Source: Spiroplasma chinense (GTDB lineage: Bacteria; Bacillota_I; Bacilli_A; Mycoplasmatales; Mycoplasmataceae). Taken from it: a stretch of DNA of 64,000 nucleotides. The position numbers were made by a program, and so were the translations under genes. Of this stretch, positions 19,736-29,154 are shown one piece after another. Each line of letters opens with the position of its first letter. Position 1 is the stretch's first letter. The stretch is taken from NCBI RefSeq assembly GCF_008086545.1, contig NZ_CP043026.1, forward strand, positions 248,001 to 312,000, given 5' to 3'. The notes under the pieces are model-generated. The model did no database searches. It worked only from the letters and a program-made list of their open reading frames with translations, and had not been told where the DNA came from.

Positions 19736-21751
19736 ATGAAGCTAGTGTTGACAGTTGAAGAAACAGAACGTTTCAAACTCAAAAAGAGCAAGGCTCAAGA
19801 AAAAGTGGACAAGAGTAAGTCTAAACTTGATAATTATGAAGCCAAACAACTAGAAGTTTTGGATAAAAAAACAAAACTAGAAGAATTAAGATATAAACAA
19901 CGAATAGAAAAAACAGAAGCTAAATTCGAAAAAAAGATAAGTAATTTAAAGTCTTCTGGACAAAATAATGAAGTGATAACAAAATTAGAAGAGTATAGAA
20001 TAAAAAGATTAGAAGATATTAATGAAGATTATGAGATTATCAAAAAAAATCTTAGTTTGGGAAAAGAAGACCTTTTGGATGGAACCAAAGGTGCTCACGA
20101 AAACAACGTAAGAATTAAACTGACAGCAATTGATTATAAAATATCAAAAATCAATTTTAAAAGGAATTGAAAAACTCAAAAAGAAAGTAATTTTTCTGAA
20201 TTGAGAGGTAAAGAAAAGAAAATAGCTATGTTTGCAGCTCAAGCAGAACTGTTTGAAAGTGGAGATAAGTTATTTAAACCATTTGGTTTAAAAATGGTTG
20301 ATAAAAAAGAAGAAATCAAAACCAAATATGATCTTTGAAAATTAGATTGAAAGATTAAATTTGCAAAATGCAGTCAATGAACTTTCAAAGACTGAATAAA
20401 TATAAAAATTTGGACAATTCCATTTTGAATGTATGCTGGATTTGTTGGTATATTAGCAGCTTGTATTGCTACAAAAACAGTGGATGCAAACATGGTTTAC
20501 GGACCAGGAGTTTTGCTAACTATTGCGATAGCATCAGGGGTAGTATTTGGTAAAATTCCAATTTGAAAAAAATACTTTGGAGGCGCTGTGATGGGTTCAA
20601 TGTTTGTTGGAACCTTCCTAGTTTATTTTGGAGTAATTTCAAATCCCAAAGGAATACCACAAACTGATTGGAATGCAGGGCATTTTGTTTATAATGCAGT
20701 ACTTGTCTGATTTAAAAATCAAGACTTCCTAAGTTTCTATATTTCTGTGTTATTAGTGGGAGCTGTATTATTAATTCCAAGAAAAATGATTATTAAATCT
20801 ATTGGTGGTTTCTTTGCACTTATTATTATGGGAACAGTAATTGGACTTATTTTAGGTTATTTAGGTGCAATGATAACAGGTATGAATACCAAAGAATTAG
20901 TTTTATATTATGCATTACCAATTTTAGCTGATGGAAATGGTGGAGGAATCCAACCTATTGGTAAAATAGCTGGTAAATTTGGATATGATGAAGGAGCTTG
21001 AATTTCAAGAGGACTTGCAATTTCAACTTTAGCTTCAATCTTATCTGTAGTTGCAGCAGCTATTGTAAACGGTGTTGGAAAAGCAAAACCAAGTTTATCT
21101 GGAAATGGTAAATTAATGTTAAGAGATATTCACACAGTGGATAGAACTGCAAAAGTAAATGATAGAAATATTGCATCAGCATTGTTAATGATAATGATGA
21201 TCTATATGTTAAGTGATTTATTTGAAAAAGCTATTTTTACAGAAGAGAGAATTAAAATTTTAGTGCCTAACTTTGCATGAATGATTGTTATTTGTTTAGC
21301 ATTAAACTTAGCTAATGTAGTTCCTGTTGAAATGAAACTGGGAGCTGAAAAAATTAACAAATTTATTTCAAAACAAACTACTTGATTATTAATGGTAGGT
21401 GTTGGTATTATTTACATAGACTTAAAAACATTTATAGCAGCACTTAATGGAGAGGCATTATTTATATCAGCATTATTTGTAGTTGGTGCAACAGTTGGAC
21501 CAATGTTAATAGCAAAACCATTGAAATTTAATGCCGTTGAAGGAGCGGTTTCAGCTGGATTATGTATGACAGCACAAGGTGGATCTGGAGCTATTGCGGT
21601 TCTGGGAACAAGTGAAAGAATGGAGTTAATGCCATTTGGACAAATTACTTGTAGAATTGCAGGTAGTGTAGTTCTGGTGTTTGCGGCCATTGCGTTTGCA
21701 CAATATCCACCAAGCACCGCAGAAACAGCTCTTGCAGTTGTGGCAATATAA
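19736..21751 (+). CDS. 2-hydroxycarboxylate (citrate/malate) transporter with N-terminal coiled-coil extension
   Basis: A 671-residue protein. Residues from about 228 to the end are a normal 2HCT-family transporter (CitP/CitS/MaeN type). Both re-entrant-loop GGxG motifs are present (DGNGGGIQPIG and TAQGGSGAIAVL), and so is the conserved arginine motif GQITCRIAGS. The first 220 residues are not part of the family: they are highly charged, Lys/Glu-rich and coiled-coil-like (EKVDKSKSKLDNYEAKQLEV, LEEYRIKRLEDINEDYEIIK), probably cytoplasmic. The start has AAAGGAAAAAAG upstream. As first gene of the citrate lyase operon it most likely imports citrate, perhaps in exchange for acetate or with cations. 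Confidence 0.88.
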
Positions 21752-21764
21752 TAAAGGAGAATAT

Positions 21765-22025
21765 ATGGAAAAAATAGTGGTAGGTAGTGTTGAGAGTGGA
21801 GACTTAATGATGTCTATTTCTGAAAGTTCAGCAGGACATAATGAAATAGTTATTGATTCAAAATTCATTCAACAGTATGGAGACGAAATAAAAGAAATTA
21901 TTTCAAATATTTGTAATGAATATAATGTAAATAATGCAAAAATCGAAGTGAACGATCAAGGGGCAATCCCTGCAGTAATTAGAGCCAGAACTAAAACTGG
22001 ATTAGAGAGATTTTTGAATAAATAA
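21765..22025 (+). CDS. citD: Citrate lyase acyl carrier protein (gamma subunit)
   Basis: An 86-residue protein, normal length for CitD. It reads MEKIVVGSVESGDLMMSISE, then SSAGHNEIVIDSKFIQQYGD; the Ser that carries the phosphoribosyl-dephospho-CoA group lies in the first segment (VGSVESGD). The end ARTKTGLERFL matches the family. It starts 14 bases after the transporter with an AAAGGAG site. Its TAA overlaps the citE ATG (TAATG), so translation is coupled. It serves as the swinging arm of the citrate lyase complex. Confidence 0.93.
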   Translation: MEKIVVGSVESGDLMMSISESSAGHNEIVIDSKFIQQYGDEIKEIISNICNEYNVNNAKIEVNDQGAIPAVIRARTKTGLERFLNK

Positions 22026-22927
22026 TGGTTAAATTTGATAGAGTAAAACCTAGAAAACATATGTTATTTGTTCCTGCAGATCGACCTTCACTTTATAGAG
22101 ATTCAGTCTTCTATAAACCAGACACAATTATGTTTGATTTAGAAGATGCTGTTGCATACTCAGAAAAAGATGCAGCAAGAATGTTATTAATAGAAATATT
22201 AAACGATATAGATTACAATGCAAGTGGAATTGAAACTTGTGTAAGAATTAATGGCTTAGATACTGAATTTTTTGAAAAAGATATTGAAGCTTGTATAAAA
22301 GCAAAAGCAAATATGATTAGGCTTCCAAAAGCAGAAACTGTTGATGATGTAAATCAACTAGTTGCTTTAATGGAAAAATATGAAAAAGAAAATAATTTAG
22401 ATTATAAACTAAAAATATTTATAGCCTTTGAAAGTGCTTTGGGTATATTGAATGCATTTGAAGTTGCCAAAGCAAGCGACAGAATTGTTGGTATTGCTCT
22501 TGGAGGAATGGACTACTTACTTGACTTAAAAGGGAGTAGATTGCCAAATCGTGAAGAATTATTATATGCTCGCCAACATTTAGTTCATGTTGGAAGAGCT
22601 TTAAAATTGGATGTATTTGACGTAGTTTATGGAAATACATCAGATGATCAAGGATTTATTAATGAATTCAAATTTATAAAATCACTTGGATTTGATGGTA
22701 AATCTGTAATTCACCCAAACCAAATTCGATTAATTAATGAAGTTTATAAACCAACACAAGAACAATTAGAATATGCTCTTGAAATGAAAGAAGCTTTTGA
22801 AGAAAGTGTAAAACTTGGAAAAGGTGTTTTCTTATTCAAAGGTAACATGGTAGATAAACCAGTTGTTGAAAAGCAACTTGAAATTATTGAATTAGCAAAA
22901 GAATTTGATATGGAGGGTGCTTTATAA
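22025..22927 (+). CDS. citE: Citrate lyase beta subunit (citryl-ACP lyase)
   Basis: A 300-residue HpcH/HpaI-fold protein that cleaves citryl-ACP to acetyl-ACP and oxaloacetate. Motifs are LFVPADRPSLY, TIMFDLEDAVAYSEKDAAR, VRINGLDT, IRLPKAE with the Mg2+-binding Glu in IFIAFESALGILNAF, and GIALGGMDYLLDL. The C-terminal GFDGKSVIHPNQI is typical. The start codon overlaps the citD stop and the stop overlaps the citF start, giving a fixed stoichiometry. It contains no Trp, hence no TGA. Confidence 0.95.
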   Translation: MVKFDRVKPRKHMLFVPADRPSLYRDSVFYKPDTIMFDLEDAVAYSEKDAARMLLIEILNDIDYNASGIETCVRINGLDTEFFEKDIEACIKAKANMIRLPKAETVDDVNQLVALMEKYEKENNLDYKLKIFIAFESALGILNAFEVAKASDRIVGIALGGMDYLLDLKGSRLPNREELLYARQHLVHVGRALKLDVFDVVYGNTSDDQGFINEFKFIKSLGFDGKSVIHPNQIRLINEVYKPTQEQLEYALEMKEAFEESVKLGKGVFLFKGNMVDKPVVEKQLEIIELAKEFDMEGAL

Positions 22928-24477
22928 TGGAAAAACCGATTTTAACAAAAGAGTATCTAGAAAAAAACTTTAAAAATACTGGAACTAATTTAGTTCCTTA
23001 TCAACCAAAAGAAGTTAGAACTTCAACATTTAGTTCTAATTTAAAAGAACTTCCTAACAAAGGAATTGTAAGAGATAAAGTTGTAGATCTTGAAACTGCT
23101 ATAAAGAATAGTGGACTTCAAAATGGTATGACAATTTCTTTCCATCACCATTTCAGAAATGGAGATAAAACAGTTAAAGTTGTAATGGAAGTTATTAAAA
23201 AACTTGGAATAAAAGATTTGACAGTTGCAAGTAGTAGTTTTACAGATGCACACAATTTTTTAGGACAATATATTAAAGATGGTTATGTAAAAGCTTTGCA
23301 ATCATCTGGTTGTAGAGATGAATTGGGTGAATTTATTTCTGCTGGTAATTGTGAAACGCCTTTAATAATTAGAAGTCACGGAGGAAGAGCAAGAGCTATT
23401 GAATCTGGTGATTTAAAAATTGATGTAGCTTTTATGGCAGCAAGTGCAAGTGATTGTATGGGTAATGCAAATGGTATGATGGGAAAATCTCGTTGTGGAA
23501 GTTTGGGTTATGCAATGGTTGATGCACAATATGCAAAAACAACAATCATATTAACTGATAACTTAGTAGAATATCCAAATAGTGTAATTTCAATTCCACA
23601 AAATCATGTGGATTATGTAGTTGAAGTTGATGAAATTGGTGATTCAAAAGGAATTATGAGTGGTGCTATTAGGTTAACCACTAATCCCAAAGAAGAAATA
23701 ATTGCAGAAAACATTACCAAAGTTATTGTTAACTCAAGTTTATTTAAAAATGATTTCTCAATTCAAATGGGAAGTGGAGGGGCTTCACTTTCGGCTGTAA
23801 AGTATTTAAAAAAACATATGATTGAAAAAGGTGTTGTTGCAAGTTATGCACTTGGAGGTATAACTTCACATCAAGTTTCAATGTATAAAGAAGGACTTGT
23901 TAAGAGAATTTTGGATACACAATGTTTTGATCTTGCAGCAGTAGAATCAATTTATGAAAATAATGATCATATAGAAATTTCTGCATCTATGTATGCAAAC
24001 CCTCATAACAAATCACCATTCGTAAACAATTTAGATTTTGTAATTTTAAGTGCATTAGAAGTTGACATAAACTTTAATGTAAATGTTATGACAGGTAGTG
24101 ATGGGGTAATTCGAGGAGCTTCAGGAGGACATTCAGATACAGCTGAAGCTGCAAAAATTTCAATAGTATGTTTACCGTTGATTCGAGGAAGAATGAGTTG
24201 TGTTGTTGATAAAGTAAACACAATTATTACTCCTGGAAATACAGTTGATGTTATTGTGACCGACTTTGGTATTGCGGTAAATCCTTTAAGAAAAGATTTA
24301 CTTGATGAATTTTCTAAAGCTGGAGTAAAATTAAAAAGTCTACAAGAAATGAGAGACTTTGCTGAAGGTATTGTTGGAAAAGCAAAACCTATAGAATGAG
24401 ATTATAATAGACCTGTTGCGATAGTTGAAGCAAGGGACGGGTCGGTATTAGATATCATTTATAAAAGAAAGGGATAA
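22927..24477 (+). CDS. citF: Citrate lyase alpha subunit (citrate-ACP transferase)
   Basis: A 516-residue CoA-transferase-fold protein that exchanges acetyl-ACP for citryl-ACP. Features include GIVRDKVVDLETAIKNSGLQ, TISFHHHFRNGDKTV, IIRSHGGRARAIESGDLKID, GNANGMMGKSRCGSLGYAM, and the C-terminal VTDFGIAVNPLRKDL. One TGA Trp near the end must be read through to reach the family C terminus (RDGSVLDIIY). Its ATG overlaps the citE stop and its TAA is next to the following start (TAATATG). It is part of the CitDEF complex. Confidence 0.95.
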
Positions 24478-24478
24478 T

Positions 24479-25609
24479 ATGTTAGAATTAATTTTAGCGG
24501 CAAGAGAAAAGAGAACACTACTCTTACAAAATAAACTGTCAAATTATGATTTTATTGTAACTTTCGGTTTAAATATCCCAGGTGATCAAAAGTTGGGTGC
24601 AGACAAAGAAGCGTTCATAAAAAAATATTTTTTTGAATATGTTTCTTTTATAAATAAAACATATGATTCTCTTAATTATGAAGCTGTAGTTGACTCAGCA
24701 GGTTACATGTACTATGTATGATTTAATGATGCTGATGCATACGAAGTGAAAAAATTATCGTTAAAATTTGAACAAAGAATTGGAGACGTTAGCTCTTTAA
24801 TTGATATTGATGTTTATTTAGACATAAATAATAAAATATCTAGACAAAACCTTGCAGGTTTTCCACGTAAATGTTTTATGTGTGATCAACCTGCAAAGGT
24901 TTGTGCTTTTAAACAAACTCATCCCTATGAAGAATTGGTAGCCTTTGCAAATAAAAAAATGTCTGAGGAAACCAGTTTTGTTTTGCCGCATGAATATATT
25001 TTTGATGACATTATAAATGAAATCTTAAAAGGAAATTATTTACCAGGAGATAGATTAAAAGAACTTGAACTTGTAAATATTTATAAAGTTAGTAGAACAA
25101 AAATTAGAGATGTATTAAAAGAATTAGAGAGTAGTGGCGTTGTAGTTACAAAAAAATCTATGGGAGCTGTTGTAAAAAAACTTACAACAGACGAAGTCAT
25201 GGAACTTACTAATTTAAGAATTAAAATAAAAGAAATTCTCTTTTTGGATGTTTTTGAAAACTTAAATAAGAATGGTTATTATATAGTTGAAAACATTAAA
25301 AGAAATTTAAAAAAAATGGATGTAAACAATTACGATCTTGTAAAAAAATGAAACACACAATTTTATGTAAGACTATTTTCTATATCTAATAAAGAATATA
25401 CTAAAAAAATATTTAAAGGATTAGAAATGGTTTTTGGTAATATAAATTACCAAATTAATAAAAAAATTCTAGAAGGTGGTTTTAATATGAGAGACTATCA
25501 TTTAAGAATATGTGATGCCATTATGGATGAAAATTTCGAAGACTATCAAAAAGTTTTATCTGATTATTTTGCAACATTGAAAGATTTAATTTTAAATCTT
25601 GATGAGTAA
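24479..25609 (+). CDS. CitX (holo-citrate lyase synthase) fused to a GntR-type transcriptional regulator
   Basis: A 376-residue two-part protein. Residues 1 to about 162 are CitX, which transfers phosphoribosyl-dephospho-CoA to apo-CitD: MLELILAAREKRTLLLQNKL, the core IDIDVYLDINNKISRQNLAG, and the cysteine-rich motif RKCFMCDQPAKVC...THPYEEL. From about 165 on it is a GntR regulator. The winged HTH reads IINEILKGNYLPGDRLKELE and VSRTKIRDVLKELESSGVV, and an all-helical ligand-binding domain follows (FCD-like). No stop or frame break separates the parts, and TGA codons are in frame as Trp. Normally these are two proteins (CitX and CitO). The regulator part probably binds the tandem operator at 19655. 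It overlaps citC by eight bases. Confidence 0.88.
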
Positions 25610-26636
25610 CTACGTTTTTGAAAAAATAAATTTAGACAGCAAAATATGAAAAAATAAAATTGAAAACTTTTTAGAAAAATTTAAATTAAAATACACAGAT
25701 GTAGATTTAACTATTGTTGTAACTGAAAACAACAGTATTGTTGCAGTGTGTAGTAAGAAAAATAATTTAATAAAAAATATAGCTATTGATGAAAAACATT
25801 GAGGTGAAAATATTTCAAACACTTTAATTACAATGGTAATGAAAGAAATATTTCAGCAAGGTTATGATAGTGCTATGGTTGTAACTAAAGTTGAAAATAA
25901 AAAAATATTTGCATCTTTAAACTTTAAGTTAATATATCAAAACGAAAGAATTTCATTTTTAAGTTCTAATGATAAAGATTATTTAAGTTATAAAGAAATG
26001 ATACAAAATTTAGATTATAAAAATAAAACTGCATTTATTATTTTAAATGCAAATCCATTTACATTAGGTCATGAACATTTAGTTGAAACTGCAAGTAAGG
26101 AAAATGATATTGTATATTTAATTCCGGTATTGGAAGACATTTCGTTTTTTTCAACTGACGAAAGAACTGAAATTATATTAAAAAACATTACTAAGTTTAG
26201 TAATGTTGAGTTGCTTAAAGGAACACAATATTTAATTTCAAATAATTTATTTCCAAGTTACTTTCTAAAATCAACAGAAGAAAGTATAAAAGAGCAATCT
26301 CAATTAGACGCAAATATATTTTGTGATTTAATAGGAAAAAATTTTTCTAAAGTAACAAGATACGTTGGTGAAGAACCTTATTCAAAAACTACAGAGATTT
26401 ATAATAATATAATCAAAGAAGAATTAAATCAAAGAAATATAAAACTAAAAATAATAAAAAGGTTAGAAAAAAACAATGTAGCAGTAAGTGCTTCAATTGT
26501 TAGAGAGTGTATTTTTAAAAATGATTTGGAGACAATAAAAAAAATGGTTTCTAAAGAAACCTTTGAAATAATCTCTCAAGAGAAATATTATAAAAGAGCT
26601 TTAGAAAATCCAAACAAAATATTTAAGAATAATTAA
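25602..26636 (+). CDS. citC: [Citrate (pro-3S)-lyase] ligase
   Basis: A 344-residue protein that acetylates the prosthetic group on CitD with ATP and acetate, activating the lyase. A GNAT-like N-terminal part (IAIDEKHWGENISNTLI) occupies about residues 1-130. The nucleotidyltransferase domain follows, with FIILNANPFTLGHEHLVETA (TLGH is the HxGH-type motif) and a C-terminal VSASIVREC motif. The start ATG overlaps the end of the CitX-GntR gene by eight bases (GATGAGTAA), so the two are translationally coupled. Its 3' end overlaps the convergent citG by 14 bases. Two TGA Trp codons occur in the first third. Confidence 0.93.
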
Positions 26637-27402
26637 TTAGATCTAGAAAAATAACTAGAACTAAAATATCTGCACAACCACCTGGAGAAATATTGTTATT
26701 TATTGCTTGTTGATTTATTTCGAGTATTTCTTCAAATGTTAATTCGTTGTTAATTAACTGATTTTCAACTTTGATATAGCTTTGTTTGATTTCTAGTCAA
26801 TTTTCAAAACCAATTTTATTTATCAAAGTTGTGTCGTCTAAATTAATTGTGAGATGTATTAGTGTTGTAAAAAGTTTTATGTTTTCATCTTTAATATTTA
26901 ATTTCTTGTAAAACATATAGGTTTCAAAAACAATTTTGTAACCTTCAATTGCATAATCAATTGCATGTTTTAAATTATATTTCTCTACCATAGAATTTGA
27001 TTTGGATACAGGTCTTGGAATTCTTGAAAGTTCTTTACAAAATTGTAATAGATAAGTTTCAAAATCTAAAGAAAGCATTTTTGATTTTTTAAAACAAAAA
27101 TAAAAAATGCCGCAACAAAATATTAATCCTTTATGAGTATTTATATCCTTAGTCTTTTTAAACATAATTTGTTCGTATTTAAAACCAATTTGTTTTAATT
27201 GATTAAAAGTATTTATTGATTCTAAATTATTATCAATTTCCTTAAAATATGGAATGAAAGCTTTATAACTTTTTTGAAAAGTTTTAAAGTTCATATCTTT
27301 ATGAGAACCTGAATTCTTTTTACTAACTAAACCTAGTGAGGGAAAGAAACTATATTCAGTTTTAATGGCTCTTAACATTAAAGAACTATATAAATTTCTC
27401 AT
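26623..27402 (-). CDS. citG: Triphosphoribosyl-dephospho-CoA synthase
   Basis: A 259-residue protein making the precursor of the citrate lyase prosthetic group from dephospho-CoA and ATP. Family motifs are LRAIKTEYSFFPSLGLVSKK NSGSH near the start, NTHKGLIFCCG, and the C-terminal NNNISPGGCADILV after a TGA Trp. The Ser-Gly-Ser-His and Pro-Gly-Gly motifs are intact. AAGAGGTG precedes the ATG. It lies on the opposite strand from the rest of the locus: tail-to-tail with citC (14-base overlap) and head-to-head with the aldolase gene, with only 49 bases between starts. That space has no TTGTATACAA site, so it may not be controlled like the main operon. Confidence 0.88.
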
Positions 27403-27451
27403 AAAACACCTCTTAATATATACATTATATAACAGAAAGGAATTTAAAATT
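27403..27451. promoter_or_regulatory. Divergent promoter region between citG and the aldolase gene
   Basis: These 49 AT-rich bases must hold both promoters. ATATATAC and ATTATATAAC resemble -10 boxes in either direction, and the ribosome sites AGAGGTG (minus) and GAAAGGAA (plus) flank them. I see no copy of the palindrome found at 19655. Confidence 0.4.
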
Positions 27452-28087
27452 ATGAGTGAGATACAAAAACATATTGAAAAGTTAGAGAAGCATAAAATTT
27501 CTACAATAATTAGAACTGATGATTTTGATCATGCATACAATATTGTTAAAGCTTCAAATGAAGCGGGAATAAAGTTTGTCGAGATTACTCTAACAATACC
27601 AAATGCACTAGAATTAATTAAAAAATGTAGTATTGATTTCCCAGAACTAAGTGTGGGGGCAGGAACTGTGATTACAATGGAAGATGCTAAAAATTCTTTA
27701 GAGTATGGTGCAGAATATTTGGTTTCACCAATAGCTATACCAGAAGTTGTTGAATGAGCAAAAGAACAAGATGTATTGTGCATTGCTGGAGCTTTAACTC
27801 CAACTGAAATGCATACACTTTGAAAAGCGGGTGCTGATTTAATCAAGTTTTATCCAGCAACTTCAATGCCATTAGATTACATTAAATTAATTCATAATCC
27901 TATGCCAGAATACAAATTCTTGGCAACTGGAGGTATTGATTATAACAATATTTTAGATTATATAAATGCAGGTTGTATTGCTGCAGGAGTTACAGCAGAT
28001 TTAGGTGGAGCTGCAAAAACAGTTTCTTATGAAGAACTTGTAACTATTGCCAAAAAATATGTTGAAAAAGTAAATTCAATAAAATAA
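27452..28087 (+). CDS. eda: KDPG/KHG aldolase family protein, possible oxaloacetate decarboxylase
   Basis: A 211-residue class I aldolase. The catalytic Glu44 lies in FVEITLTIP, the GAGTVITMEDA motif follows, and the Schiff-base Lys132 lies in DLIKFYPAT, as in E. coli Eda. The C-terminal LGGAAKTVSYEELV fits. The start at 27452 has GAAAGGAATT upstream. Eda enzymes are known to decarboxylate oxaloacetate as a side activity. The Entner-Doudoroff pathway is not expected in mollicutes, and no partner gene for it is here. In this position the enzyme may convert the oxaloacetate released by citrate lyase to pyruvate; that role is inferred from context. Confidence 0.85.
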
Positions 28088-28092
28088 TATTC

Positions 28093-28123
28093 AAAACCTA
28101 TAGCTTAGCTATAGGTTTTTTTA
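28093..28123 (+). terminator. Terminator of the aldolase gene
   Basis: AAAACCTATAGC-TTA-GCTATAGGTTTT, a perfect 12-base stem with a T tail. Confidence 0.85.
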
Positions 28124-28191
28124 AACTTGTTTATAACCAACACTTTAAAAGAGTTTAGATATGATAAAGTAATATTAGAGGGAATAATAAA

Positions 28192-28560
28192 ATGAACGAT
28201 AAAAGAAAATTTAACTTTACATATGTAATTATCACCTATATTCTAATGTTTTTATTTTTATTAGTGTATATATTTTTGATGTCTAAAAACTCAAATATGA
28301 GACCATACTTGGTTTGAATTTTTGTAGGTTTATACATCACATCAACTATGGTGGTAATACCGATTAGAACAATATTTGATATAAAAAAGAAATTATACCT
28401 AAACAATAGCGACCTGATTATTAAGAAAATGTGAAAAACCTGTTTTCTAGGACCTTTTGTATTTTTCTATTGAAATCACTTAATAAAAAACAGGGATAAT
28501 GAAGAAGAAACAGACAAAGAGGCTGTTGAAATTAGTGCAAATAAACAAGAAAATGAATAA
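28192..28560 (+). CDS. Small membrane protein, function unknown
   Basis: A 122-residue protein with three membrane helices: YVIITYILMFLFLLVYIFLM, PYLVWIFVGLYITSTMVVIP and CFLGPFVFFYWNHLI. A basic cytoplasmic segment and an acidic C-terminal tail complete it. TGA encodes several Trp, which hides the frame in the standard code. TTAGAGGGAATAATAAA precedes the ATG. It resembles the next gene in size and layout but not clearly in sequence. Confidence 0.65.
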
Positions 28561-28637
28561 ATATATTTTAAAAAAGAAAATACTTTTTAATATTTATATT
28601 TTCCAAGTTCTTTATGGTTTTGTTATACTTTGAAGAG

Positions 28638-28643
28638 TATAAT
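28638..28643 (+). promoter_or_regulatory. -10 box TATAAT for the next small membrane protein gene
   Basis: TATAAT, with TGGTTT 17 bases upstream as a weak -35 box, lies about 28 bases before the start codon. Confidence 0.4.
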
Positions 28644-28670
28644 TAAAGTATTAGAAAAGGGATGTTAATT

Positions 28671-29051
28671 ATGGAATTTAAATTTAAAAGACAAATAAGA
28701 AACCTAAGATTAATAGTGCCTTTATTAGATTTAGTTATTTCAACTGCTTTGATAATTGGTGCAGTAGATCTAGCAAAGCCAATAAACAATAATAATTTTT
28801 CAATGCCTTTAAAAATATTCTTTGTACATCAAATAGCTATTTGTTATGTTTTTGCTTTATTAGCAAGATTCTTCTTAATAGATTATTTAGATAAAGATAA
28901 CTATTTTGAAGATAATAAAGGATTGAAAAAGTTCATGCTAATTACAGCTTGAATACCATTGGTAAATATTTTAGTAACAAACTGAAAAACTTATGTATTA
29001 TGTAAAAAAGCTCATTTACAAGAAGTAAAAGAGCATCAAACAAACGCTTAA
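28671..29051 (+). CDS. Small membrane protein, function unknown
   Basis: A 126-residue protein. The basic N terminus MEFKFKRQIRNLR is followed by membrane helices LIVPLLDLVISTALIIGAVD, IFFVHQIAICYVFALLARFF and LITAWIPLVNILVTNW, then a short basic tail. I start at 28671 because AAAAGGGATG lies at correct spacing; an ATG at 28662 overlaps that site. The stop codon is inside the terminator stem. No family recognised. Confidence 0.65.
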
Positions 29052-29066
29052 AAAAGCGTTTTTTTA
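29042..29066 (+). terminator. Terminator overlapping the stop codon
   Basis: AAACGCTT-AAAA-AAGCGTTT followed by T residues. The stop TAA of the small membrane protein gene lies at the stem-loop boundary. Confidence 0.8.
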
Positions 29067-29098
29067 GTTCTAAATCCAAAAAGTCAATGTTTATCATA

Positions 29099-29127
29099 TT
29101 TAACTAAGCAATATAAAATGCTATAAT
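29099..29127 (+). promoter_or_regulatory. Promoter of the helicase operon (TTTAAC-17-TATAAT)
   Basis: TTTAAC at 29099-29104 and a perfect TATAAT at 29122-29127 are spaced by 17 bases. This is the only clear promoter before the five-gene operon; the gaps inside are 12 bases or less. Confidence 0.55.
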
Positions 29128-29154
29128 TAAAGGTAATTGATGGGGGAACTAAAT

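Noticed and set aside
21681-21764. Longer citD with an upstream start
   Set aside because: The upstream part overlaps the end of the transporter gene in another frame; the ATG at 21765 has AAAGGAG and gives the normal CitD length.
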